This document shows, piece after piece, positions 21,121-32,076 of a stretch of DNA of 64,000 bases; the stretch's first letter is position 1; each line of letters opens with the position of its first letter. Position numbers and translations under genes: made by a program. This DNA is from Aspidapion aeneum (lineage: Eukaryota; Arthropoda; Insecta; Coleoptera; Brentidae): positions 138,766,989-138,830,988 of the forward strand of contig OY755038.1 in NCBI GenBank assembly GCA_963576565.1. Direction: 5' to 3'. The notes beneath the pieces were generated by a model. That model made no database searches. It was not told the origin of the DNA and saw only the letters and a program-made list of their open reading frames with translations.

Positions 21121-21690
21121 ATGCCTAAGAAGTGCATTCTGTGTGATAAAAGTGACGAGAAGTGGCTGGATTTATCATTTCACCGGTAAGTTTGAATCTC
21201 TTCCAGAAACCGTCATATTGTTTACGATTTGGTAAGACAGTGGTGTGGTTTATAACTTTTTTTACAAAATATTAGTGATTTACTTTACAAAGAAGTTTTA
21301 AGAAACATTATTTATTGTTGCAAATTCCCTTATTTTCCCACCTCTAGTGTTTGGGTTTTTTTGGAGAAGTTTCTTAATTTATTCTGGCAATAATATATAA
21401 CTCTAAAAAATATATTTCTTATGTAAACAACCATTTTCACTCTGTGATGTTATGTTCGGTTGTCATGCTACTGTACAGTTATTAAACATTTTAAAAATAT
21501 TCAAATTTATGAGTTTACTAGGTTCCCCACTGATCCAAACAAGAGAGAGCTTTGGAGGGAGATTATTGGCCTTAATAAGGAAAAAATTCTGTCAAACTGG
21601 GCATGTCTTTGTTCTGACCACTTTGATCCTCAGTATGTTCGTTTAGCACCTAGTAGGCACTATCTTGTACCAAATGCCTTGCCCAAGGTC
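21121..21690 (+). CDS. THAP-domain zinc-finger protein, two exons
   Basis: Exon 1 (21121-21185) starts ATG and reads MPKKCILCDKSDEKWLDLSF, then a consensus donor GTAAGT at 21186. Exon 2 starts at 21522 after ACTAG and restores the frame as HRFPTDPNKRELWREI, then NWACLCSDHFDPQYV and ALPK. Together they form the C2CH THAP module: C-x2-C near the N-terminus, the conserved FP, the Trp, C-x2-H, and the closing ALP box. THAP domains bind DNA and occur in host regulators and in P-element transposases. Exon 2 can end at a GTCAGG donor after 21687 or at the TAA at 21697. The intron is 336 bases. Confidence 0.85.
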
Positions 21691-22040
21691 AGGTGTTAAA
21701 AACTAGTTCAAATTAAGAAAACTACTTACTACTAGTGGTTAGTAGTTAAATATTCAACTATCTCTTTTTATTATAAAGTATACATAATATATTATCACTG
21801 GTTGTTTTTGATGTTCGATCATCATGCAATGATGTAAAAAATTAGTTAGAATTAACAAATATAACTATAAGAAGAAAAAAGGTAGTACCTACTTTTACAC
21901 AGAAAAAAAAGAGTTTTAACTTCCTTTTCACTTACTTACTGCATAGTCCCTGGTGATTAATTAAAAGAGAGCCTTGAGTCAAATGGATTAAAATATTGTT
22001 CTTTATTCTTATATTTGCCAAATTTATTAATGTTTGTATA

Positions 22041-22706
22041 TACAGGGTGTCCCATAACTTAGGGGCCATAGGCCAACAAGTGATAGAGGAGGTCATGTCT
22101 GATCAAAAACTTGTTGTTTTTTTAACTTTTGTGATAATACCTTTTTAAAAAAACGCAGTGAAAATATGAAATTACGTAGTCTTGTATTAGAACAACAGCA
22201 GTAAATTGAAATTAATTTTAAAAAATTAATTTGAAAAAAGTTAGTCAGTCAATTTTTTTAGAAAATACTATTTTTCTGGTATGAACTTTTATGAATGCCA
22301 TATTAAATGCAATGTTTTTTAAATATTTTTTGTTAATAAAAGCAAGTCTCTAGCGAGACATAATAATGAAATATTATTGATATATTTTAAAAGAGAAAGC
22401 AAAAATTAATTAAAAAAAAATTATTATTTTTTATACATTTTCGAGGTTATTTTGACAGCCCGTACCTCCTCCACTTGTAATATTATCAAAAAAGGAGTAC
22501 CACATTTTTTAATCACAATTAGCTGAGTATTCAGCTGGCTGTGACAGATTTTTTTTGTATAACCCGTTTTCACCCACTCCTCTTTAAAAATCCTATATCT
22601 TAAAAACAGATGAATGTTGACCCCATGTTATATAAACTTTTTTCTTGGAAATAACCTCCTTTATCACCTGCTGCACTATGGCGCCTAAGTTATGGGACAC
22701 CCTGTA
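22041..22706. mobile_element. MITE with about 31-bp terminal inverted repeats and TA duplication
   Basis: It starts TACAGGGTGTCCCATAACTT and ends with the inverse complement of the same sequence; only one mismatch is seen over about 31 bases. TA dinucleotides flank it at 22039-22040 and 22707-22708. It has no coding capacity. A TA duplication fits Tc1/mariner-type mobilisation (inference). Confidence 0.9.
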
Positions 22707-23815
22707 TAATAATCACTTAATTATAAATAATATTTTTTCATTTTTATTTTATTTGGTAAATAAAAATTAAATAGATTTTTTATGGAAATCAAAAGTATTT
22801 TGTTGATAAAACTGAATAAGTCATATTTTTTAACATTTGCAAATGTAAAAAAACACAGACTCATACCAAATATTTTCTAAAAAAACTAATTTCTAGAGTT
22901 TAATAAACTAAGAATGGATTTTGGTAAAATAAACCAATCCAGTGCTTTTTATTTCGAGGCAAGAGTTTTGGTGATAAAATATAACAAAAAATCTATATTA
23001 TAAGTATAGGCTGTCCCATTTTTATCATTTAGGTGGTTTCGGAAACTTCTAGAGAAGATTGAAGAAAAAACGACTACACCTTAGTGTGCTTTAATTTGAA
23101 GAGAATAATGATAGTAAACATCGCATATCAATATTATAAACATAGAAACCGAAAACACCCAAAAGTGTCGAAAATGCACTCTGTACACTAGGGGATCAAA
23201 TATCCTGATGCAAAAATTTTGATAAATATCTCAAGGTCTGAGTATATAATTCGAAGCTTTTGACTTTTTTTAACAGAACAAATTTACTACACCAAGGTGA
23301 AAGAGTAAAAAGCTAAAAAAAACATCTTTTGACATTGACAATTTGAAATAAAAAGAAACACTTTTACCTGTGTTTTAAATTTTAGGGATTAAAGTAACAC
23401 TTTTCTATATCCAGAAAAAATAATATAAAGTAGATTTCCTAGCTTTAGGGAAAAATAATAAAAATCAAAACTACGGATATTACCAGCTGTAAATAAGTTA
23501 TTGGTTTCTAATATTATAAATCGATGAAAAAATTAATTCTGTAAAACGAGTCATTTAAATAGAATGGCTGTCAAAGCTGTACCGGTAATATTTTACACTT
23601 ATTTAAATTTTATAATTTTGGGTGCAAAAATTTTATAGGAAAATGTCTATAATATATTTATTTTACATTCAACAAAATCTGCACGCCCATGGTTTTTCAT
23701 TGATTTCTCTTTTATACCTCTTACAGTGTTGCCTGCGAGGATTCGGCGAAATTTTCTGAGATTTCATGCATGATGAATGAATTTGCGTATTAAATAATGG
23801 GGATGCGTCTTCTAG
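22707..23815. other. AT-rich non-coding sequence
   Basis: No gene, long repeat or element end was recognised. If the THAP exons and the membrane exon at 23816 belong together, this and the MITE are intron. Confidence 0.4.
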
Positions 23816-24103
23816 GGTTCCTTGAATTTCTTTGTTTTAAACACAACAAAGATACACTATGAATATGATGTATTATTCGGTGTCACGTGCCTTTTCCTAC
23901 TTTTGTTTTTAGCCTATGTAAGTATAAAACTTCTCAAAAAATATTCAAAAAAATCGGCGTCACTAAATTTAAAAGAAAATACACCCGAAATCGTAATCAA
24001 CTACGGTCACACAAAGTTTCAAATCGAATTGAAAGAACAAAAAGATTTATTCTCCCTTCAAGTCGTCGAAAACATTGTCAATTGTGGCTCCGGCGAATAA
24101 AAA
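23816..24103 (+). CDS. Terminal exon of a protein with one membrane segment, unrecognised
   Basis: After a TTCTAG acceptor at 23810-23815 the frame reads GSLNFFVLNTTKIHYEYDVL, then one strong membrane helix (VLFGVTCLFLLLFLAYVSI), a basic stop-transfer KLLKKYSKK, and a polar tail of about 45 residues ending in TAA. AATAAA lies at 24166-24171, about 65 bases downstream, as in a real 3' UTR. Its phase (0) agrees with a splice from the GTCAGG donor of the THAP exon at 21688, but a THAP-membrane fusion would be strange, so it may equally belong to another gene or be an envelope tail. The family is not recognised. Confidence 0.45.
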
Positions 24104-24165
24104 ATTCGTAGTATATTTAAATGCCGGTATATTTTATTTATACACGTGCTTAATGTAATTTGTAT

Positions 24166-24171
24166 AATAAA
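24166..24171 (+). terminator. AATAAA polyadenylation signal
   Basis: A canonical hexamer lies in a T/A-rich context downstream of the membrane-protein exon stop. Confidence 0.5.
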
Positions 24172-24800
24172 TAATTTTTATAAATGTTTTATACCTGCAC
24201 TGCGCGTCGTAGTCCGCAAATGGGAGAACTCACTTTCACCGTGATATTTCATGTCAAATTCTACGCGAAAAGATTATTGAAGAAATATTATAGTAAATCA
24301 TGGAGCTAACCCATTTGCCGACAAGCTAATTGCCACATAGAAGAGGTCGCCAAGTATAATTGTATATTATTACAATGTTAATAATTTTTATGAATCACAG
24401 GGGTGAGATTGAGAGATGTAAGGGGAATAAATTATAATGAAGGGCGTATACCATAGAAAAAAATAAATGTATGACATACATAATATTATTAATTAAATAA
24501 TTTCTATAATGTTCTTTAAAAGGTGCAAAACGCACACATTGTTTTGAATGTATAATAAAACAAATTGTGGAATGTATAATCAAAGGTGTATTAAATTAAA
24601 CATATTTTTTCAAATGTTATCGAATGATATAAGTATAAGCAGGCCAAGTAAGCAGGGTTGCCAGGGTATAAATATTTCTAAAATGAACTGAGAACAATTA
24701 AATTATTTTTTCTCATTTTTTGTAATTTTTTCTCTTTTTAATGTAAACATATGTAAATATTTATTATGTCCTAACATCGTCTGTGCATTAATTTTTTAGA
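24172..24800. other. AT-rich intergenic sequence
   Basis: No coding or repeat structure was recognised beyond simple AT richness. Confidence 0.4.
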
Positions 24801-25541
24801 TCCACCTATTCTACTCGTTCTCAACAGGAAGAAAGAAGACATGGAAGAACGACGAGAGCCTGACATAACCAAGACGTCACAACAGGCCTAGCAAAGCGGC
24901 CAAAAAGATCAACCAAAGTAATGCAAAAGACGAAAAAGTGGTGAGCAGGGCCGATTAGCACTGGTGTACAGCAGACAAATCGCCATAGAGCCAACCCACC
25001 AAGTAGTCAACCCATACAGAGCTAACGGCCAATACCACAAGGCAACAGCCGATAACACAAAGCAACAGCCGATATCACAAGGCAACAGTCGATACCACAA
25101 GGCAAGACAGCTACCCAGAGCGCAGCATGAAAAACCGGGGGGAGCCAACCCTAAACCCCCGCCAGTCGTGCCGCCAAATCAAACACGACAAACAGAAAAA
25201 AAGGACCTACCACCCAGGTCTTCCTGAGGGAATGGACCGCACAAGTCAAACCGAGATACGGGCAGTTGGCAGCAAAGCGAGATCTGAACATTTTTAAGGC
25301 AGCGTGCAAGACCCACAAATTCGTCACGGCAACACTGCGGTTGATACTTCTTTACAAACCTACATTGGACTAGGTTGCGTCACATGAAGAATGCAAAACA
25401 ATCGGAACGAGTAGCATGGTGGTGGATAGACAATTATTTTAGTTAATTAGTTTTTATAATTTATTAGGTACAGACGACTGTTATTATTGTTATATTTTTT
25501 GTGAAAAATAGTTTAGGATTTTTTTAAAAGCAAGGGGGATG
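24801..25541 (+). mobile_element. 3' end of an LTR element internal region with polypurine tract
   Basis: The region is much less AT-rich than its surroundings. It has a basic, Gln/Pro-rich reading frame and a last segment reading VFLREWTAQVKPRYGQ, which I cannot assign. AAAGCAAGGGGGATG at 25527-25541 is a polypurine tract touching the LTR start TGTCAGG at 25542, so this is the 3' end of the element whose LTR also stands at 5059. Whether it is the same insertion as the gag-pol at 5992 is not proven. Confidence 0.55.
25027..25106 (+). repeat. 20-bp minisatellite, four units
   Basis: Four consecutive 20-base units follow the pattern AGCCGATAACACAAAGCAAC with one to four changes each. Confidence 0.8.
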
Positions 25542-25762
25542 TGTCAGGATAGAAAATATTGTCCTATTAAGTAAATGACACAAGTTACGTTTATAAGCAA
25601 GTGCACATTAACCCTAAACAATCTAAGGAATTGAACTTCTGTATATAGTTCAAATTGTATTAAAAGTAATAAATTGTGTACAGAAACTATTATAAACAAG
25701 GAGCGATTAATGGGTTTTCGATGATGTTTATACAGGAAACAAAACACATCTCGATATCCTAT

Positions 25763-26184
25763 TGTTACGGGTTCTCCACAACAATTAAAACTCGCAAATG
25801 TCCAAAACGATACGTCAATTTATTTCGACAAATTATGTACAAAAACACTCACTTAAACTTGCTAATAATTCACTACTTTAATCCGCCTATTAACTTCGCG
25901 TTAACATCTAGCGATCACTACCATTCGTTATCTTTGACTGCCCGATACACGACGTCCGGCCCTATATATAAGGGTCTGCCTACTATTCGAGAATTTTCCA
26001 TCCTTGTTCGATTCAGGATTATACCACCCTTTTCTAGAACGCGGACCGTTCGCACACCAGTTTGTCACAGATAACGCAACTAAAACCTAGACTAAGAATA
26101 CAAACATAAAATACGTCAACCTAATACTACACTAAACCTAAATAAATTCTAACTATAAAATTTAAATAACTTAAATTTGTAACA
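25763..26184 (-). repeat. 3' LTR of the nested Gypsy element
   Basis: The 422-bp sequence starts TGTTACGG and ends GTAACA on the plus strand. It matches 27915-28320 over nearly all its length. TGTTAC/GTAACA are the terminal inverted repeats. Confidence 0.9.
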
Positions 26185-26246
26185 CTATCCTCCTCTTCAG
26201 GTTTGATCGTCTCGATCAACATTTCCCAGGTAAGGTTTTAGTCTGT

Positions 26247-26627
26247 CTAGATGGACAAATTAATTCTCTTAACAACTTTATAAGGCTCTTCCCATGGTGG
26301 TGTCAACTTAGGTGATCTTCCTTTCTTGCGTTGAGGATTGTATAGCCAGACTTGATCATTCTCTTTGAACCCTGAAGAGTTTGCTTTCAGGTCATATCTC
26401 GCTTTCATGCGGTCACTGGCTATTTCTCTTCGCTCTCTAACCACTTCATGGATATCGTGCAGCTTTTGCCTTAAACGTTCGACATAGTCATTAACCTCTA
26501 AGTGTTCTTCTTCAGGTGAACCAAACATGATATCACATGGTAAACGCAGTTCTCTACCAAACAGGATACTAGATGGAGTAGCTCCTGTCGTATTGTGAAT
26601 GACGGTTCTATAGGCCATCAAAAACAA
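26247..26627 (-). pseudogene. Nested Gypsy integrase C-terminal part
   Basis: The minus-strand frame reads FLMAYRTVIHNTTGATPSSI, then FGRELRLPCDIMFG and a C-terminal GPY/F-like end (LTPPWEEPYKVVKRI). It is separated from the core by one TGA stop near 26640, in the same frame. This is the standard end of Pol in mdg1/Osvaldo-like Gypsy elements. Confidence 0.88.
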
Positions 26628-26642
26628 TGGAATATATTGGTC

Positions 26643-27779
26643 TCAATCTGTTTGGTGCTCATCAACAACTTTGCAAATATGTTCTTCTATTTTATTAAAT
26701 CTTTTAACCATGCCATCTGACTGCGAATGTAAAGCAGTAGTCTGTGTTTTATGTATTCCTAAAAGGTCACAGAGATTCTGGAAGAGCTTTGATTCAAAGT
26801 TTCTTCCTTGATCTGAATGTAGTTCCAAAGGTATGCCAAATCGGCTGAAAACATCATTTACCAAAATTTCTGCAACTGTAGCGGCCTCTTGGTTAGGCAA
26901 AGCAAAAACTTCTGGCCATTTGCTAAAGTATTCCATGACAACAAGGATGTATTTGTTGCCCTTTTTAGTTTCTGGAAATGGTCCGGCCACATCAATAGCA
27001 ATGTGTTCGAATGGCAGACCTATGATGTTTTCTTCTACTATCAGTGAATCCCATTGTGCCCACAGTGATTTGAATATCACCCCTTGGTTTGCGATATCTT
27101 GCCATGATGGTCGTGGCTTGTTCTCTTCTTTCAATCGCAAGATAGGTCCTACATCTTTGTCGTTAAGTTGTGTGGTTCTAATCGAAGCCGACATCCATTC
27201 TTCATCTGGTTCTAACTTTATCTGACACACGTAGGTAATTCCTTCTTTCTGGTCAATTCTCCTGCAATGTTTACAATCTTCAGGGCAAGGTCTTCTGGAC
27301 AATGCATCTGCATTATTATGCACCCTTCCCGCTCGGTGCTTAATTTGATAATGGTATTGTTGTAGCTTTTCTATCCATCTCGCGACTTGCCCCTCAGGTT
27401 GTTTCATTTTCATGAGCCACTGTAACGCAGCATGATCTGTTCTAATCAGAAACTCTTGTCCGTTGAGATATTTGTGAAAGGCATCTACGGATTTAATGAT
27501 GGCTAGGAGCTCCTTTCTGGTAACACAATAATTTCTCTCTGGTTTGGATAGCTTCTTGCTGACAAATTCGATGACCCGTTCTTCTCCATCTTGTACTTGG
27601 GAGAGTACTGCTCCTATGCCATCGTTGCTCGCATCAGTATCTAATATGAATTTTCCTTTTGCAATGGGATATGCAAGAATCGGACTAGAACATAATGCTG
27701 CTTTTAGTCTTCTAAATGCTTGGTCACATTCGGTATTCCATTTGTAAGAAGTTTTATCTTCTACAAATCTTCTTGATAC
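26643..27779 (-). pseudogene. Nested Gypsy RT end, RNase H and integrase core; integrase zinc domain deleted
   Basis: From 27779 down it reads the RT/RNase H junction (FVEDKTSYKWNTECDQAF), then RNase H with ILDTDASNDGIGAVL, VTRKELLAII and IRTDHAALQWL, then the tether (ARWIEKLQQYHYQIKHRAG). The integrase starts at IDVAGPFP without its HHCC zinc domain: the SLIVEEN linker joins straight to IGLPFEHIAID, so a deletion of roughly 100 codons is inferred. The core has HSDQGRNF, but the catalytic Glu position reads DGMVKRFN, with Lys. Confidence 0.9.
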
Positions 27780-27914
27780 ACTTAACTTCTTATACTTTGA
27801 CTATCGTACTACTTGTTCACTATTAACTAAGCCTGGGCGTTAGGTTCTCAGCTTACAACTAACTGCTAAACTCTTTTGGAGATGCTTTTATTACAAACCG
27901 TTTGCCATTGATAG
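27760..27914 (-). repeat. Inverted fragment of the outer LTR
   Basis: These 155 bases are the inverse complement of 28321-28475 with about three mismatches. They sit between the truncated pol and the LTR at 27915, so that this LTR is flanked by a palindrome. The junction with pol lies in the shared stretch AAGAAGATTTGTAGA. Confidence 0.9.
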
Positions 27915-28320
27915 TGTTACAAATGTCAAAAACAATACGTCAATTTATTTCGACAAATTATGTACAAAAACACGCACTTAAACTTACTAATAACTTGCTA
28001 ATAATTCACTACTTTAATCCGCCTATTAACTTCGCGTTAACATCTAGCGATCACTACCATTCATTATCTTTGACTGCCCGATAAACGACGTCCGGCCCTA
28101 TATATAAGGGTCTGCCTACTATTCGAGAATTTTCCATCCTTGTTCGATTTAGGATTATACCACCCTTTTCTAGAACGCGGACCGTTCGCACACCAGTTTG
28201 TCACAGATAACGCAACTAAAACCTAGACTAAGAATACAACCATAAAATACGTCGACCTAATACTGCACTAAACCTAAATAAATTCTAACTATAAAATTTA
28301 AATAACTTAAATTTGTAACA
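27915..28320 (-). repeat. 5' LTR of the nested Gypsy element
   Basis: This 406-bp copy matches 25763-26184. It differs by a shorter first end (TGTTACAAATGTC in place of TGTTACGGGTTCTCC) and single changes. Confidence 0.9.
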
Positions 28321-28578
28321 CTATCAGTGGCAAACGGTTTGTAATAAAAGCATCTCCAAAAGAGTTTAGCAGTTAGTTGTAAGCTGAGAACCTAACGCCC
28401 AGGCTTAGTTAATAGTGAACAAGTAATACGATAGTCAAAGTATAAGAAGTTAAGCGTATCAAGAAGATTTGTAGACAAGATGTATTTAAGTACAATGTAA
28501 GTAGTAAATATAAGTATTATAATAAAACCATTACAACTAACTTAAACTGTGTTACGTCACGATAAAACCCCCTCGTGA

Positions 28579-29076
28579 TGAATACGTAACTTTCATATAT
28601 GGTCATAACGTGTATATTTGATTCAGCGCTAACACCATTTGTGGCGATCCATATAAGTATTACTTGATTTCCTAATTTGGTAATCAGCTAAGTAGTGGTA
28701 AAACATTTGAATATTTTATTACTATAAATGGATATATAATAATTTTAATACCATATATGGTGAATTATTTAAGGAAGTTCATGCACAAATGCGATACCAT
28801 ATATGACTATTTTTTATTCTTGATAAAACCTCTGTTTATTTTATTACTATAAATGGCTCGAGAATAAATTTTATACCATATAAGGTAAATTATTTTCTTA
28901 TCTTGCATTTTTTGCACCAATTTTTAATTTAATATAAAAGGAGGTACAGGATTTTCGGAGGCCTCTTTTCACCTGTTAGCAGTCGTCGCCGATAGTCTTC
29001 AGAAGTTTTTCAAAGTTTTATTGCTCTAGTTGCTTTATTTAATTTTCTTTACTGCTTTTCAAAATGATAAATTAAT
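28579..29076. other. AT-rich stretch with repeated CCATATATGG-like motifs
   Basis: CCATATATGG at 28751-28760 and CCATATAAGG at 28876-28885 fit the CC(A/T)6GG box, with near matches at about 28796 and two TACTATAAATGG copies near 28721 and 28840. The motifs recur every 40-80 bases. No gene is seen. Confidence 0.45.
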
Positions 29077-30205
29077 TTTATAACAACAATAATTCACCCT
29101 GTTTTTATTAGCTTTGGCTCCGGCAACTTGGCTTCTAAAAATAGTCCTTTTGAATAAATCACTGTTTTAAAAGAATTCATAAAACAAAATGAATCAAACA
29201 GACAAACGTAAAAAAAGGGATTTCTTGTATTTACGATTCATTTTACCTGTTCTGAATTTGTTAGTTAAATTGTTTGATTTATTTTAATTTATTAACTGTT
29301 AATTAAAATTTGTTGTTTCCCGCTTTGGCTTCTGCAACTTAGCTTTATAACAACAATAATGCACACTGTTTTTACCAGCTTTGGCTCCGGCAACTTGGCT
29401 TCTAAAAATAGTCCTTTTGAATAAATCACTGTTTTAAAAGAATTCATAAAACAAAATGAATCAAACAGACAAACGTAAAAAAAGGGATTTCTTGTATTTA
29501 CGATTCATTTTACCTGTTCTGAATTTGTTAGTTAAATTGTTTGATTTATTTTAATTTATTAACTGTTAATTAAAATTTGTTGTTTCCCGCTTTGGCTTCT
29601 GCAACTTAGCTTTATAACAACAATAATGCACACTGTTTTTACCAGCTTTGGCTCCGGCAACTTGGCTTCTAAAAATAGTGCTTTTGAATAAATCACTGTT
29701 TTAAAAAATTCTTAAAACAAAATGAATCCAACAGACAAACGTAAAAAAGGGGATTTCTTGTATTCACGATTCATTTTACCTGTTCTGAATTTGTTAGTTA
29801 AATTGTTTGATTTATTTTAATTTATTAACTGTAAATTAAAATTTGTTGTTTCCCGCTCTGGCTTCGGCAACTTAGCTTCATAACAACAATAATGCACACT
29901 GTTTTTATCAGCTTTGGCTCTGGCAATTTGGCTTCTAAAAATAGTGCTTTTGAATAAATCACTGTTTTAAAAGAATTTATAAAACAAAATGAATCAAACA
30001 GACAAACGTAAAAAAGGGGATTTCTTGTATTCACGATTCATTTTACCTGTTCTGAATTTGTTAGTTAAATTGTTTGATTTATTTTAATTTATTAACTGTA
30101 AATTAAAATTTGTTGTTTCCCGCTCTGGCTTCGGCAACTTAGCTTTATAACACTAATAATTTAAATTGCTTTGACCAGCTTTGGCTTTGGCAACTTAGCT
30201 TTTAA
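29077..30205 (+). repeat. 267-bp tandem satellite, about 4.2 units
   Basis: The landmark GCTTTGGCTC falls at 29111, 29378, 29645 and 29911, and its variant at 30178, giving a 266-267 base period. Each unit also holds two related sub-blocks (GCTTTGGCTCCGGCAACTTG and GCTTTGGCTTCTGCAACTTA). Units differ by a few substitutions. It is not coding. Confidence 0.95.
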
Positions 30206-32076
30206 AAACGACGTTCAACCAAAGTCTGTATTTTACTATTTTGCTAATCCAAAGTAACTAAAATAATGCTGTTTTTATTTTAGTTTCCGACTTAAATTGG
30301 TTTAATCTTTTTGTATATATTTAAACTAGAGCAACAGTTTTCCACTTCCGCTAAACACTGGTGCTATGCTTTCTGGCTTAGGGTTTTTTTCCGCTTTGTG
30401 CATTGATTTTTGCTACATGTCAGTTCTCGCTTTTTCATAAACTACCTAACCGCTTTCCGTTTTAACCTAATATATATTTACGCGTCATTGCCTGTGCTAA
30501 ATTAAAGTTAAAATTTCCTCGTTACATTCTCTTGAGAGTATATTTGTTTTTTTTTTTAATTTTATTTCTAAGCTGATGAATTTAATTTTGGTAAATCATT
30601 TTTGTTAATTAAGTTTTATTAAAAGATATGAAGTGAAAAATATTGTTCCTTTGAAAAATAATAAAAATTATATTTTTGAATTTAATTATAGTATTTTTAT
30701 TTTTTTTTATGTTAATTATTTTATTTATTTCTTTTTGCCTGGATTTCTCCACTGTCTAAAAGCTACCCGAGAGGCACAGGAGACTCTAAGCTCCTTTATT
30801 TCTTAGAGTGGCGCCCGAGGTTCTTCGTTTCAAGTTTTCTGGAGGATACCGCTAAGGAAATTTTGATATGAACCCTGTGACGTCAAACTATAGGGGTAAT
30901 TGTGCTATTTGAAGAGATCTTTGAAATGGAAACTTAAGCCCAAGTGGCAATGACCATTCGCAACTCTCGATAGTACGAAACTTTCTTATAAGCTGTGATC
31001 TTTCAACACACGGCCTTAGTTTACTATATGATCCGGAATAATCACTGCCTTCTTTTATTAATTAAAAATAAACGACGGCACAATTATAGCCTCGCTTTAT
31101 TTCAATAATTCTCAATTGTTTACCATTTAGACAGAAGCAAAGAAAGAAAAAAAATCAACTTTCTGAGACAAATTTTAGTTGAATTTTGCCATCTGTGGAA
31201 ACGCACCTTGTATTTTCTAGTTATTAATTAATTTGTTTAAACAAGTAAAGGAGAGGTTAAGAAATCCTGTTCGACATAATGGGGGGTTAGTTTACGTAAA
31301 ATTTGAGAGTGAGCGTAAATTAATAAAAAATAAATCCGATTTGAAAAATCTAACAAGTGATGCTAACAGAGATTAAAAACGTATAAAAGGACTAAAAATT
31401 TTTGTTTGCATAGGCTTTTCTATTTTGGGCTACAACTGTAAGTTCTCTTTTTGCGAATTTTAGTTTTATTTTCTTAAATTTCGGTAGTGTTTTTGTATTT
31501 TTATACACATTTCTTTTGGGGTTTGTTCACACTAGCCAATAATAACATGAAATTTGCAAAAATGTTTTTAAAATTGTTTATTTTTATTTTTCTTATAGGG
31601 TACCAAATATATGCAAACAAAAATATTTAAGTATTTTTTTGTTTATAAAAATTTATAGTAATATTACAAAATGTGCCAAATAAGGGGAGCTCTGCTTAAT
31701 GCAAATTCATTGCATTTTCAAGCTATTTTTTTAGCGATTGTTTATTTGTACTTTTCTATTTTTTAATTTTTCTTTAATTTAAAATACGTACCTACTTTTC
31801 ACCTTTTAGGACATTTGCTTTTAACTAGGCTTTTTATTGGAAAACCTTAAGTGTTAAAAAATATTTGAGAGAACTGAGTTTTTATCCACTTACACAATGT
31901 ATAAACTTTTTTAAATAACCATATTTTAATTATAAAATTTTATAATTATGAAAATAGCTCACATAAACATAAGGTTAATGTTTACAGGATTTAATGTTTT
32001 TTGTTGCAATTGTGCAAAAAAATTATTATGTAGTAGTAATTTTTACCTAGTGGGCCTCGTTAATAGCTTCGATTTT
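30206..32076. other. AT-rich non-coding region
   Basis: No coding segment or structured repeat was recognised. If RME-8 begins upstream, this could be intron or 5' flank. Confidence 0.4.

Larger units (their letters stand above)
25763..28320 (-). mobile_element. Nested minus-strand Gypsy element, internally rearranged
   Basis: LTRs lie at 25763-26184 and 27915-28320, each ending TTTGTAACA on the plus strand; CTAT flanks both outer ends. Reading the minus strand, the 3' polypurine tract CCTGAAGAGGAGGATAG lies at 26185-26201. Only RNase H and integrase survive inside. The gag, protease and most RT are missing and are replaced by a 155-bp inverted piece of the surrounding LTR. It is non-functional. 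Confidence 0.9.
25542..28578 (+). repeat. LTR, copy 2, interrupted by a minus-strand Gypsy element
   Basis: Bases 25542-25762 match 5059-5281 and bases 28321-28578 match 5278-5533, with few mismatches. The interruption is a 2558-bp insertion flanked by the duplicated CTAT (25759-25762 and 28321-28324). With the polypurine tract just upstream this is a 3' LTR. Its end lacks the last CA of copy 1. Confidence 0.85.

Noticed and set aside
23816..24103. Envelope C-terminus of the Gypsy element
   Set aside because: It has a membrane helix and tail, but a separate membrane segment and tail of env already end at 18667, and a poly(A) signal follows this exon. Kept as unrecognised.
25029..25106. CRISPR-like array
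   Set aside because: The units are contiguous 20-base repeats without spacers, in a eukaryotic setting.
5059..28578. One 23-kb Gypsy insertion running from the LTR at 5059 to the LTR at 25542-28578, with all between as nested inserts
   Set aside because: LTR identity and orientation allow it, but the outer flanks show no target duplication and a THAP gene with introns lies between. Two separate insertions of one family are equally possible.
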